DNA of 54,238 nt, taken from the NCBI GenBank assembly GCA_944378225.1, contig CALWGE010000012.1:1-54238 (forward strand). The letters run 5' to 3'. Shown here piece after piece: positions 8,202 to 17,395 of this stretch. The stretch is from an uncultured Merdimonas sp. (lineage in GTDB: Bacteria > Bacillota > Clostridia > Lachnospirales > Lachnospiraceae). The notes under the pieces were generated by a model. It had not been told where the DNA came from, made no database searches, and saw only the letters and a list, made by a program, of their open reading frames with translations. Both the position numbers and the translations under genes were made by a program. Position 1 is the first letter of the stretch. Every line of letters begins with the position of its first letter.

Positions 8202-8352
8202 GATACCAGCTGAAATCATCAAAATAACGATCCTTAATTTACCATATATTTTACTGTTAATACTTTAATACTTCTCTTTACTGCGGGATTCCTAAATAAT
8301 CTTAAATAATATAAATATAAAAATTACAGGAAAGGAACGGTTATATATACGT

Positions 8353-9438
8353 ATGGAATATAAAAGTTATCATGAACAGACAGATATGGCCAATATTCAG
8401 AAGCTAAGGGAGATTCTCAAAACACTTCCGCCTTTTGCCCGGGACTATTTTCGTGCAGTGGAACCAACGACATCTACCCGTACACGCATTTCTTATGCAT
8501 ATGATATCCGGGTATTTTTCCGCTTTCTCACAGAGGAAAATCCTTCCTATAAAAACTACAGCACTTCTGATTTTACGGTCTCTGATTTGGATAAGCTGCA
8601 GGCCGTGGATATTGAGGAATACGAAGAATATCTGAAATTGTATCAGCGGGATGAGGAAGACGGCGGAACTGTTTCTGTAACAAACGGCGAAAAGGGACTG
8701 AAACGGAAAATGTCTGCACTCCGCAGTTTTTATGCCTATTATTATAAACGCCAGATGATATCTACAAATCCCACAGTATTTGTAGATATGCCTAAACTTC
8801 ATGAAAAGGCTATTATCCGGCTGGATCCGGACGAGACTGCCCGTCTTCTGGATTTTATCGAACATGGCGGGGATTGTCTGACCGGACAAAAGAAAGTTTA
8901 TTATGAAAAAACAAAGGAGCGGGATCTGGCGATTGTGACATTATTGCTGGGTACAGGAATCCGCGTTTCCGAATGCGTAGGACTTGATATCACAGACATA
9001 GATTTTCACAACAATGGAATTAAGGTAACACGCAAAGGCGGCTCTGAAATGATTGTTTATTTTGGCGAAGAGGTAGAGCAGGCTCTGAAAAATTATATTG
9101 AGGGAAGCCGGAAACTGGTCATTCCCCAGAATGGTCATGAACGCGCTCTCTTCTACTCTACGCAATGCCGCCGCATCAGCATAAGTGCAGTAGAAAATCT
9201 GGTAAAGAAATATTCCCGCCAGGTAACGCCGCTGAAAAAGATCACTCCGCATAAGCTTCGCAGTACATATGGTACAACACTTTATCAGGAAACCGGCGAC
9301 ATCTATCTGGTAGCAGATGTTCTGGGACACAAGGATGTAAATACTACAAGAAAGCATTATGCGGCACAGGATGACGCACGCAGGCGGAGGGCAGCCAAAG
9401 CAGTACGGCTTAGAGAAACTCCCGGCGGTGATTCATAA
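8353..9438 (+). CDS. Tyrosine recombinase, XerS-like
   Basis: A 361-residue site-specific recombinase. The N-terminal SAM-like core-binding domain spans about residues 15-140 and the catalytic domain about 150-345. All catalytic residues are in place: R204 (GTGIRVSE), K228 (TRKGG), H300 and R303 (TPHKLRSTYG), H326 (LGHKDVNTT) and the nucleophile Y336 (RKHYA). The length and the N-terminal LPPFARDYFRAVE...TRTRISYAYD resemble XerS, the single-recombinase dimer-resolution enzyme of some Firmicutes, more than XerC or XerD. The gene has its own promoter and terminator and no phage genes around it, so a housekeeping chromosome-segregation role is more likely than an integrase. The ribosome site (AAGGAA) is unusually far, about 15 bases, from the ATG used. 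Confidence 0.85.
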   Translation: MEYKSYHEQTDMANIQKLREILKTLPPFARDYFRAVEPTTSTRTRISYAYDIRVFFRFLTEENPSYKNYSTSDFTVSDLDKLQAVDIEEYEEYLKLYQRDEEDGGTVSVTNGEKGLKRKMSALRSFYAYYYKRQMISTNPTVFVDMPKLHEKAIIRLDPDETARLLDFIEHGGDCLTGQKKVYYEKTKERDLAIVTLLLGTGIRVSECVGLDITDIDFHNNGIKVTRKGGSEMIVYFGEEVEQALKNYIEGSRKLVIPQNGHERALFYSTQCRRISISAVENLVKKYSRQVTPLKKITPHKLRSTYGTTLYQETGDIYLVADVLGHKDVNTTRKHYAAQDDARRRRAAKAVRLRETPGGDS

Positions 9439-9464
9439 AAATCCTCAAATCAAAGGATACACAT

Positions 9465-9521
9465 AAAGAACCGCAGATGGTATGAAAACATGTTAACTGT
9501 TTTAGCCATCTGCGGTTCTTT
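9465..9521. terminator. Bidirectional terminator between recombinase and DUF3048 genes
   Basis: A perfect 16-bp inverted repeat, 9465-9480 with 9506-9521, bounded by AAA and TTT. It sits between two convergent genes and can serve both. Confidence 0.85.
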
Positions 9522-9568
9522 GTCAAAGGTGAGTACCTTTCTTTATTTTGCCTGTAAATATCTGTCGG

Positions 9569-10693
9569 TTATTCAACTACCAACTGATCCCATACTTCGT
9601 CAGCAACAAAGGCAATGTAGGTCTTTCCGGTATTGATTGTAATTTCATCGCCGGTCATATCATAATAAATGGTGCGATCCGTATCAGAAACCTTGCTCCA
9701 GGTAATGGGAATTGCCTGTCCATTTGTGATATAGTAGCCATCCATTCCTGTCGCCAGACAGTTCCATACCATATATCCGTTGCTGTCCAGCTCGTTGTAG
9801 CTCATTTTCTGAAGAATTACATTCTTAAATGCAAGCTGCTTATTTCCATTGCCCGGATCCAGATGAGCAGAACCGTATTCGGAATACAGATAGGTTCCGG
9901 AAGCCTCATCATAATTCAGCTCAGAATTGTTATGCGGGAATGGAAGATCTACCAGTGTGCAGCTGCTGCTTCCGGCTTCTGTGGAAAGGTCGACAGGATT
10001 GCTCTCAGATGCAAACTCAAAATGCGGCTCTGTAGGCGCATATTCGTTATACTCCCGATCAACACTGGAATTTTTGAAATTCTTGTCCATATCTCCCGGC
10101 AGCATGTATTCCGTGAACTCTCTGGGTTTTCCATTGTTCACACGGGAGAAGGTTCCGCTGAAATGATCTACATACGGATTCTGAAGGAAGCTGTTAATAT
10201 AGAAGGGGCCTCCGTCATGACATACAATGGCATTCCACTCCGGCGCAATCATAAAATTCGTAGGACGGACACTGCGGATGCTTCCCAGCTGATCAATACT
10301 GTCGTAATCTTTTACCATAACCATGAAGCGGGTAATCTGACCATTTTTTGTACTGTTCATCATCTCATAAACAATATCTGCCTGTGTAAGACCGTAATGA
10401 GGAAGTGCTGTCTTTTCGTTGTCAACCATAACTGCAAGCGGCCGCTGATTCTTCAGATCTTCGCTGATCCATTCATTTGTCAGCTCGCTGCGGTACATTC
10501 CTTCGGGAGCTACTTCCTCTTCCACTTCTGCTTCTTCTTCCGTCTCTTCTGTGCCCTCTGCAAGAATTTCATCTTCTGTGGAAAAGGTTTCTGATGTTGC
10601 GGCTTGTTCATCTTCTTTGCCTCCGCAGCCCGCAGCTCCCGTAATACATACGAGACTCAGGGCAAGCAGAAGCCATTTTACGTGCTTTTTCAT
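9569..10693 (-). CDS. DUF3048 domain lipoprotein (YerB-like)
   Basis: A 374-residue predicted lipoprotein. The signal peptide ends in a lipobox (TGAAGC, cysteine 23), followed by an acidic, Glu/Thr-rich linker at about residues 26-65. DUF3048 then begins with NQRPLAVMVDNEKTALPHYG and continues with QADIVYEMM and RSVRPTNFMIAPEWNA. The YerB domain at the C-terminus contains AFKNVILQ and ITINTGKTYIAFV. Proteins of this family sit on the outer face of the membrane; the biochemical role is unknown. The ribosome site is AGGAAGGAA. A LexA-box match at 10814-10827 lies upstream, so SOS control is possible but unproven. Confidence 0.85.
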   Translation of the reverse strand: MKKHVKWLLLALSLVCITGAAGCGGKEDEQAATSETFSTEDEILAEGTEETEEEAEVEEEVAPEGMYRSELTNEWISEDLKNQRPLAVMVDNEKTALPHYGLTQADIVYEMMNSTKNGQITRFMVMVKDYDSIDQLGSIRSVRPTNFMIAPEWNAIVCHDGGPFYINSFLQNPYVDHFSGTFSRVNNGKPREFTEYMLPGDMDKNFKNSSVDREYNEYAPTEPHFEFASESNPVDLSTEAGSSSCTLVDLPFPHNNSELNYDEASGTYLYSEYGSAHLDPGNGNKQLAFKNVILQKMSYNELDSNGYMVWNCLATGMDGYYITNGQAIPITWSKVSDTDRTIYYDMTGDEITINTGKTYIAFVADEVWDQLVVE

Positions 10694-10813
10694 CTTCTGG
10701 TTCCTTCCTGTGATGTGATTTTCTCCAGCATAAAAGAACGGTAACCGTACGCTGAAGGTGTAATAATTTAGTAATAATTATATCACAAAACAAAACAGGA
10801 AACCAGACAAAAA

Positions 10814-10919
10814 TAAACATTTGTTCAAAAAGTTCTGATAACCTCCGGAATCAAAAGAGGTAACATAAAAATATTATGTAAACACATAAAACAGAACAAA
10901 TTTTCTAAACATTTGTTTG
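10814..10919 (+). promoter_or_regulatory. Two LexA boxes upstream of lexA
   Basis: Boxes at 10814-10827 and 10906-10919 share the core TAAACATTTGTT and, read on the minus strand, each match 12 of 14 positions of CGAACRNRYGTTYG. The downstream box abuts and overlaps the lexA -35 hexamer, fitting autorepression. The upstream box is closer to the divergent DUF3048 gene. Confidence 0.7.
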
Positions 10920-10945
10920 CATCTGCCTATATCCTGTGCTATACT
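10917..10945 (+). promoter_or_regulatory. Promoter of lexA
   Basis: TTGCAT (10917-10922), 17-bp spacer, TATACT (10940-10945), about 29 bases before the start codon; the -35 overlaps a LexA box. Confidence 0.7.
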
Positions 10946-10973
10946 AGTTCATATACAAAGGAGGATACAAAAT

Positions 10974-11591
10974 ATGGCATATGGGAAAATTTCCAAAAAG
11001 CAGTCGGAAATTCTTGAATATATAAAATCTCAGATTATCAACAAAGGATATCCCCCTTCGGTTCGTGACATTTGTGAAGCTGTGGAACTGAAGTCAACTT
11101 CTTCTGTTCATTCTCATCTGGAAACATTGGAGAAGAATGGTTACATTCGCAGAGATCCCACGAAACCCAGGGCTATTGAAATTATTGATGATAATTTTAA
11201 TCTGTCCCGCAGAGAGGTTGTCAATGTTCCTATTGTCGGCAAGGTGGCGGCCGGACAGCCGATTCTTGCTGTGGAAAATATCGATTCTTATTTTCCTGTT
11301 CCCATGGAGTTCATGCCGAATGAACAGTGTTTCATGCTTAAAGTACAGGGTAATTCCATGATCAACGCAGGTATTTTTGATGGTGACACCATCCTTGTGG
11401 AACAGAGCCAGACTGCCCGGAACGGCGATATGGTTGTTGCCCTTGTGGATGACTCGGCTACAGTAAAGACCTTTTATCGCGAAGCAGATCATATTCGTCT
11501 GCAGCCGGAGAATGACTCCATGGAACCTATCATTGTAACAGACTGTCAGATTCTTGGCAAAGTGTTTGGTGTATTCCGCTTTTTCCGATAG
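10974..11591 (+). CDS. lexA: LexA repressor of the SOS response
   Basis: A 205-residue LexA. The N-terminal winged helix binds SOS boxes ([33 protein letters not shown]). The C-terminal S24 peptidase domain cleaves itself when RecA is activated. The scissile bond is A93-G94 (KVAAGQP), with catalytic S128 ([10 protein letters not shown]) and K165 (ATVKTFYR). The start at 10974 is set by AGGAGG 9 bases upstream; an in-frame ATG at 10917 lies within the -35 promoter hexamer. Local targets visible here are the LysM protein gene at 7601, lexA itself and possibly the DUF3048 gene. Confidence 0.97.
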   Translation: MAYGKISKKQSEILEYIKSQIINKGYPPSVRDICEAVELKSTSSVHSHLETLEKNGYIRRDPTKPRAIEIIDDNFNLSRREVVNVPIVGKVAAGQPILAVENIDSYFPVPMEFMPNEQCFMLKVQGNSMINAGIFDGDTILVEQSQTARNGDMVVALVDDSATVKTFYREADHIRLQPENDSMEPIIVTDCQILGKVFGVFRFFR

Positions 11592-11611
11592 ATCACATAG
11601 ATAAACAGATA

Positions 11612-11672
11612 AAAAGAAAGGACATCCCGAAAAGTTCCCCATTTCAAAACGGGTTTTTCGTATGCCCTTTTT
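11612..11672. terminator. Probable terminator between lexA and the TPR gene
   Basis: An imperfect hairpin (AAAAAGAAAGG..CAT..CGAAAA pairing with TTTTCG.ATG.CCCTTTTT) lies between the convergent lexA and TPR genes, with T-rich sequence on its right side. It was folded by eye only. Confidence 0.5.
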
Positions 11673-11694
11673 ATTTTACAGTTAAATTCAAATT

Positions 11695-12135
11695 CTACCA
11701 GATACGCTCTGAAAGAGACAAATAAGGAACATTCTGCTTCAGACTGCGTTTTTTGGCTGCCTGTGTACGACAGTAATCTAACAGGTCTGCTGCATCAGCC
11801 CAGAACTCCTGCGTTTCCGGATCAGATGAAATTAAAGAGAAAATTTTCTCGAAAAAAGGAACTGCCTCCTCTTCTCTGTCCAGCCAATAAAGGGCGAATC
11901 CCATACGGAAATTCCAGTTGGCATCCTCCTCTTCCATGGCACTTTGCAGCAGTTCTATAGCGTGTTCATGATATTCCGGATACTCAGCGCCGTTTGCTGC
12001 ATTTTCATATGCACGGGCCAGAAGACCTGTCAGTTCATGGCTCCGCTCAGAAGAAGGTATTTTCTCCAGTTCTTCGATAATATGCTCATATTCCTGATTC
12101 TGGTGCCAGAATTCCAGCTTTTCTTCCAGTGTCAT
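11695..12135 (-). CDS. TPR-like helical repeat protein
   Basis: A 146-residue, acidic, all-helical protein with tetratricopeptide-like repeats, for example LTGLLARAYENAANG and FRMGFALYWLDREEEAVPFFEKI. TPR units bind partner proteins; no partner is evident. The start at 12135 follows TGGAGG, and its ATG overlaps the stop of the Nudix gene (ATGA), so the two are translationally coupled. An in-frame upstream start at 12210 lies inside the Nudix gene and was discarded. It is the last gene of the long rplU-to-tpr cluster. Confidence 0.65.
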   Translation of the reverse strand: MTLEEKLEFWHQNQEYEHIIEELEKIPSSERSHELTGLLARAYENAANGAEYPEYHEHAIELLQSAMEEEDANWNFRMGFALYWLDREEEAVPFFEKIFSLISSDPETQEFWADAADLLDYCRTQAAKKRSLKQNVPYLSLSERIW

Positions 12136-12755
12136 GACTGTTTTACCTCCAGAAAGGCAAATGGATTTAACGGATCTGCATGCAGAAAATGCATCATCAT
12201 ATAAGCACACATCAAAGATACATGTTCTTCCCGGAGAATTCTGCGGATTTCCTCTCTGTCAGCAAGTACAACTTCTATTTCCTCACTGTCCTCCAGTCCT
12301 TCTCTAGAAACAGTTCCGTCAGCTGTGCCATATACAGCTGCACAGGACTCATCCGTCATACCAATGGTGGTAAAATAAGGTCTGGAATAAATGGAATCCA
12401 CATTGAGAGGATGAAAGTCGAGTCCTGTCTCTTCTTTCAGTTCCCGGACACCGGCTGCATGAAAATCTTCTCCTTCGTCTACAAGACCGGCAGGAAACTC
12501 GTAAATATAATCTCCGATACTGTAACGATACTGCCGGATTAAAACGACCCGGCTCTTATCTTCTCCGTACAGAGCGTAAATAATAACACCATCCGCCCGA
12601 TTGACTCTTGTACTGAGCTTAAGCTCTTCTGTACTGCGCGCACGTGATGCCACATGATAAAGTCCGGGATCACCGTTTCGATGGGTGACGTCCAGATCAT
12701 ACATATTCAGAAAACGATTGTGAGTAATCTGCGTTACTTTTCGGATGCTGCTCAT
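12132..12755 (-). CDS. Nudix hydrolase, ADP-ribose pyrophosphatase-like
   Basis: A 207-residue Nudix enzyme. The box Gx5Ex7REUxEExGU is intact (GLVDEGEDFHAAG followed by VRELKEETGLDF), preceded by YIYEFPAG, which is usual in ADP-ribose and related nucleoside-diphosphate-sugar hydrolases. The substrate is inferred from this resemblance only. The C-terminal AYMMMHFLHADPLNPFAF extends past the domain. AAAGGAA precedes the ATG. It lies 63 bases after rsfS and overlaps the TPR gene by 4 bases. Confidence 0.85.
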   Translation of the reverse strand: MSSIRKVTQITHNRFLNMYDLDVTHRNGDPGLYHVASRARSTEELKLSTRVNRADGVIIYALYGEDKSRVVLIRQYRYSIGDYIYEFPAGLVDEGEDFHAAGVRELKEETGLDFHPLNVDSIYSRPYFTTIGMTDESCAAVYGTADGTVSREGLEDSEEIEVVLADREEIRRILREEHVSLMCAYMMMHFLHADPLNPFAFLEVKQS

Positions 12756-12818
12756 AAATTCCCAGTTCCTTTCTCAGACAGGGTGGAGCCGGTGCGTGGA
12801 ATCCGTATTATCACCGAC

Positions 12819-13184
12819 TCAGGCTTCTTCCAGGGCTTCCGGTGAAATAACGGCTCCGTCTCTCCAGATACGTTCCAGATCGTAGAAAAGCCGGTTTTCT
12901 TCGTCGAAAATGTGAATGATAATATCACCATAATCCAGAAGAATCCAGTTGGCAGACTGATAACCCTCTATCTGACGGGGGGAAAATCCCGCTTTGTGAA
13001 GTTCTTCCTGTACATTGTCCACCATAGCCTGTACCTGATTTTTATTGGAACCGCTGGCAATCAGAAAATAATCTGCCAGAACAGAAATTTCTGAAATATC
13101 CAGAATGCGGATATCGCTGGCTTTTTTGTCATCCAGAGCTGCATAGGCTAAACGGGCCATTTCTTTGGACTGTTTTTGTGTCAT
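12819..13184 (-). CDS. rsfS: Ribosome silencing factor RsfS
   Basis: A 121-residue member of the RsfS/Iojap family, which binds protein L14 on the large ribosomal subunit and blocks subunit joining under nutrient limitation. The block DIRILDISEISVLADYFLIASG and the closing DYGDIIIHIF are diagnostic. The ATG overlaps the yqeK stop codon (ATGA). The nadD-yqeK-rsfS order is conserved in Firmicutes. Confidence 0.95.
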   Translation of the reverse strand: MTQKQSKEMARLAYAALDDKKASDIRILDISEISVLADYFLIASGSNKNQVQAMVDNVQEELHKAGFSPRQIEGYQSANWILLDYGDIIIHIFDEENRLFYDLERIWRDGAVISPEALEEA

Positions 13185-13795
13185 AGAGTTTCCTCCTTTT
13201 CTGTTCCCTTTCCTTCGTGTTCCCTTTGCATTTTATAATAATTATAGGCTTTCAGAGTCATTTCATCAATCTCTCCCGAACCTTCGTCCAGATACTCCAG
13301 AGTATCCGAAAGAATCCGGTAGAGAGCATCGTCCAGATTCAGAAAAGCCAGTTTTCTTACTTCTGTCAGGTTTGGGGCCTTATTCCGCCGGGGCTCAATA
13401 TAGTCTGCCACGTAAACAATTTTATCAAGCAGCGACATGTTCGGTTTGCCTGTAGTATGGTTAAGAATGGCACTGACTACTTCTTTATCCGTAATGCCAT
13501 ACTGGTGCATGGCAAGGAAAGCTCCCAGCTTTGCATGAAGCAGAAAGGGATTGCGTTTTTCTACTTCTGTAATCTGAATATTGTGTTTTTCACAAAGCTT
13601 CAGCTTTTTCCCATTGGGAATACATTTAGCACAGTCGTGAAGGAGGCCCGCCAGCTGCGCTTTCTGAATGTCATACTCATAGCGCATGGCCAGCGCCGCA
13701 CAGGTATACATGACACCCAGTGTATGCTGGTAACGTCCGTCATCCATCTCGTGCTTGATTTTTTTCTGGTAGGCTTTCATATCATAATTCTTCAT
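13181..13795 (-). CDS. yqeK: HD-domain diadenosine tetraphosphatase YqeK
   Basis: A 204-residue HD-superfamily hydrolase. YqeK enzymes cut Ap4A symmetrically to two ADP. The metal ligands are visible as H in RYQHTLGV, HD in GLLHDCAK, H in FLLHAKLGA, H in ILNHTTGKP and D in VADYIEP. It overlaps nadD by 14 bases and rsfS by 4, so translation of the three is coupled. The ribosome site is GGGAAGG. Confidence 0.93.
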   Translation of the reverse strand: MKNYDMKAYQKKIKHEMDDGRYQHTLGVMYTCAALAMRYEYDIQKAQLAGLLHDCAKCIPNGKKLKLCEKHNIQITEVEKRNPFLLHAKLGAFLAMHQYGITDKEVVSAILNHTTGKPNMSLLDKIVYVADYIEPRRNKAPNLTEVRKLAFLNLDDALYRILSDTLEYLDEGSGEIDEMTLKAYNYYKMQREHEGKGTEKEETL

Positions 13796-14435
13796 AAGGC
13801 CTTCCCTCTCCTTCCGCTGTCAGATAGAGCTGCTCCGCATGAATGTATGCTTCTACCGAAGCAGGTACATAGTACCGGATACTGCGGCGGTTCTGCACTT
13901 TTTCACGTATCATGTTTGAGGAAATATCAATATTTGTAGTAGAAAGAGGATAAATCCGGGCTCCGTATTTTTTGCTGAGAGCCTCTATCCAACTCTCCAG
14001 TTCCAGGGGCCGCATACCATCGCGGACTGCAGCCAGAATGGCGCACTGATCACAGATCCTCTGCGGCTCTTTCCAGGTGTGGAGCATCATCAGAGAATCA
14101 GCGCCAACAATAAAATAATAATCTGTATCCGGGTTCTGATCCGACAGAAATTCCAGGGTTTCATACGTATAATGATAATCCTGCGGGGTTTTTTCAAAAT
14201 CAGATACCCGAAGGTGTGGATTATCTGCCACGGCAAGCTCTGCCATTCTGGTGCGCTGCGCCATAGTGGCGTGTACCTGTCCCGCTTTATGCGGCGGATT
14301 CCCATTTGGCATAATCAGGACATAATCCAGAGAAAAGGCCTCACAGGCTTCCTCTGCCAGAATGAGATGTCCGGTATGAATTGGATCAAAGGTTCCCCCA
14401 AGAATTCCTACTTTCTTTCTTTTTTTCCTCTCCAT
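13782..14435 (-). CDS. nadD: Nicotinate-nucleotide adenylyltransferase
   Basis: A 217-residue NadD, which adenylates nicotinate mononucleotide to deamido-NAD. The nucleotidyltransferase signature GGTFDPIHTGH starts at about residue 12, and the second motif reads ISSNMIREKV where many relatives have ISSTxIR. MPNGNPPHK is the family substrate loop. The ATG at 14435 was chosen, with GGAAG upstream; a GTG two codons earlier (14441) is also possible. Confidence 0.95.
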   Translation of the reverse strand: MERKKRKKVGILGGTFDPIHTGHLILAEEACEAFSLDYVLIMPNGNPPHKAGQVHATMAQRTRMAELAVADNPHLRVSDFEKTPQDYHYTYETLEFLSDQNPDTDYYFIVGADSLMMLHTWKEPQRICDQCAILAAVRDGMRPLELESWIEALSKKYGARIYPLSTTNIDISSNMIREKVQNRRSIRYYVPASVEAYIHAEQLYLTAEGEGRPYEEL

Positions 14436-14473
14436 AAGCACTTCCGGTCCTTATACCGGTTATTCAGTCACAG

Positions 14474-14776
14474 TTATACAGGAAGCAGAATTTTCTTTTT
14501 CCCGTTTTTTTCATCTTTGTTTTCACGATAGAGAACAATTTTCTTTCCGATGACCTGAACCACCTGTGAACGGGTACGATCGGCGATCAGTTCCGCAATC
14601 TCACGGGGATCATCGGCACAGTTCTGCAGCACACTGAGTTTAATCAGCTCCCGGGCCGCAAGCGCTTCTTCAATAGCCTTTGTAAGTTCCGGAGTGACAG
14701 AAGATTTTCCGACCTGGAAAATAGGTTCCATCGTCATGGCCAGACTTTTCAGATAAGCCCGCTGTTTACTTGTCAT
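14474..14776 (-). CDS. yhbY: YhbY/CRM-domain RNA-binding protein
   Basis: A 100-residue single CRM domain, thought to act in large-subunit ribosome assembly. It begins MTSKQRAYLKSLA and contains the GxxG-type loop in QVGKSSVT and the ELIKLSVLQNC strand. The start follows GAAGGAG; an in-frame upstream ATG at 14806 lacks a ribosome site. It lies between obgE and nadD in the standard order; the C-terminal tail is Lys-rich. Confidence 0.93.
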   Translation of the reverse strand: MTSKQRAYLKSLAMTMEPIFQVGKSSVTPELTKAIEEALAARELIKLSVLQNCADDPREIAELIADRTRSQVVQVIGKKIVLYRENKDEKNGKKKILLPV

Positions 14777-14863
14777 AGTTTCTCCTTCTATTCTATGACG
14801 CAGCATGAATTCCCAAGGCAGTTTACGTCTGTCGGTCTCTGCTGCGGTTTATTTTTTCGGTTA

Positions 14864-16219
<1,356 letters not shown>

Positions 16220-16229
16220 AAAAACCAAC

Positions 16230-16517
16230 TTATTCTGCTGCTACCGGGACGATAGAAACCTGTTTCTTATCTCTTCCCTTTCTCTCGAATCTGACTACAC
16301 CGTCAGTCAGAGCGAACAGGGTATCATCTCCGCCGCGTCCTACGTTCACACCCGGGTGAATCTTGGTTCCGCGCTGTCTGTAAAGAATGTTTCCAGCCTT
16401 TACAAACTGTCCGTCAGCTCTCTTGGCGCCAAGTCTCTTGGACTCGGAATCGCGGCCGTTCTTTGTGGAACCTACTCCTTTTTTATGAGCGAACAGCTGA
16501 AGGTTCATCTGTAACAT
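16230..16517 (-). CDS. rpmA: Ribosomal protein L27 with cleavable N-terminal extension
   Basis: A 95-residue L27 precursor. The start at 16517 gives [17 protein letters not shown], the Firmicutes extension that must be cut after the ..LQLFA motif so that mature L27 begins near the peptidyl-transferase centre. The cutting enzyme Prp is encoded directly upstream. The remainder ([31 protein letters not shown]) is canonical. A longer in-frame start at 16562 would lie within prp and was rejected. Confidence 0.97.
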   Translation of the reverse strand: MLQMNLQLFAHKKGVGSTKNGRDSESKRLGAKRADGQFVKAGNILYRQRGTKIHPGVNVGRGGDDTLFALTDGVVRFERKGRDKKQVSIVPVAAE

Positions 16518-16521
16518 AATC

Positions 16522-16842
16522 TTACACCTCCTTGAATGTAATCCTGATGTATGATTCTCCATAGCTTTTTTGAATGTCTGTCAGTCCAAGTACCATGGAA
16601 TCCAGCAAAAGTACAGCTTTCTCAGATAAAGGCTCCGGAAACCGGCAGCTCAGAAAACCATCCTTTTCCTCTCCGGAAAACCGATCTTCTGTAAAGGCTT
16701 CTATGGAATTCAGCGTATTCAGTGACAGAACACTGATTGCTGCGCACACAATATCCTCGCCTTCTTCTGCGTACCCGGCATGTCCTTCCAGGGTAAAGCC
16801 TGTATATTGTCCGGATTTCTTATATATGGTAACGGCTGTCAT
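16522..16842 (-). CDS. prp: Ribosomal-processing cysteine protease Prp
   Basis: A 106-residue Prp (YsxB) that removes the N-terminal extension of L27. The catalytic dyad is H21 ([12 protein letters not shown]) and C33 (IVCAAISVL). It lies between rplU and rpmA, 6 and 4 bases from each, as in Firmicutes whose L27 carries the extension; L27 here does carry the cleavage motif. No strong ribosome site precedes the ATG, so its translation is probably coupled to rplU. Confidence 0.95.
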   Translation of the reverse strand: MTAVTIYKKSGQYTGFTLEGHAGYAEEGEDIVCAAISVLSLNTLNSIEAFTEDRFSGEEKDGFLSCRFPEPLSEKAVLLLDSMVLGLTDIQKSYGESYIRITFKEV

Positions 16843-16848
16843 GACAAA

Positions 16849-17160
16849 TTACTGAACAGAGATCTTTTCGATCTTTACTGCTGTGTACTGCTGTCTGTGG
16901 CCGTTTTTCTTGTGATATCCAGATTTTCTCTTGTACTTGTAAACGATGACTTTCTTAGCCTTACCGTCACCGATCACAGATGCAGTTACCGTAGCGCCGG
17001 CTACTGTCGGGGTTCCTACGGTCAGAGTCTCTCCGCCGACTGCCAGAACCTGGTCGAAGTTATAGGTTTCACCAGCTTCTACACCAAGCTTCTCTACCTT
17101 GATGACATCGCCTTCGGATACTTTGTACTGTTTACCACCTGTTGCAATGATTGCGTACAT
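16849..17160 (-). CDS. rplU: Ribosomal protein L21
   Basis: A 103-residue L21 of normal length, a 23S rRNA-binding protein. [18 protein letters not shown] at the N-terminus and [20 protein letters not shown] near the C-terminus are diagnostic. It is the first gene of the rplU-prp-rpmA(-obgE...) operon, preceded by AGGAGGTG, a structured leader and a consensus promoter. Confidence 0.97.
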   Translation of the reverse strand: MYAIIATGGKQYKVSEGDVIKVEKLGVEAGETYNFDQVLAVGGETLTVGTPTVAGATVTASVIGDGKAKKVIVYKYKRKSGYHKKNGHRQQYTAVKIEKISVQ

Positions 17161-17264
17161 GCTGTGGCACCTCCTGATTATTTACTCGCCAATTTTGGTG
17201 ATGCGCTTTTCTTATGATCCTGTTAAAGAAAAATGTGCATACTTATACCTCGTTGTGCGGCATC
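17161..17264 (-). promoter_or_regulatory. rplU 5' leader, candidate L21 autoregulatory leader
   Basis: A leader of about 104 bases precedes rplU. On the minus strand it contains AAAAGCGCATCACC-AAAATT-GGCGAG shortly before the Shine-Dalgarno sequence, a short stem-loop like those of the L21 leader family described in Firmicutes. I recognise the layout and the GCGCATCxCC..GGCGAG hairpin but could not run a covariance search. Confidence 0.5.
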
Positions 17265-17270
17265 CGTAAT

Positions 17271-17299
17271 ATAATAGCATGACAGGGAGCGCCTGTCAA
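17271..17299 (-). promoter_or_regulatory. Promoter of the rplU operon
   Basis: On the minus strand TTGACA (17299-17294) and TATTAT (17276-17271) are 17 bp apart. A palindrome GACAGG..CCTGTC (17281-17297) overlaps the -35 and spacer. Confidence 0.8.
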
Positions 17300-17395
17300 G
17301 AGGTGGAGAAAAATTTTATTCATGGAGACACGTCGGGTGGAACCGCAGCACAATTTCACTTCCGAAACACGCTTGCGCAGCGTTCTCCACAAGAA

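Noticed and set aside
12780-12810. AGGGTGGAGCC as a T-box core
   Set aside because: The ACCGC half of the T-box core is missing and no specifier or terminator structure surrounds it.
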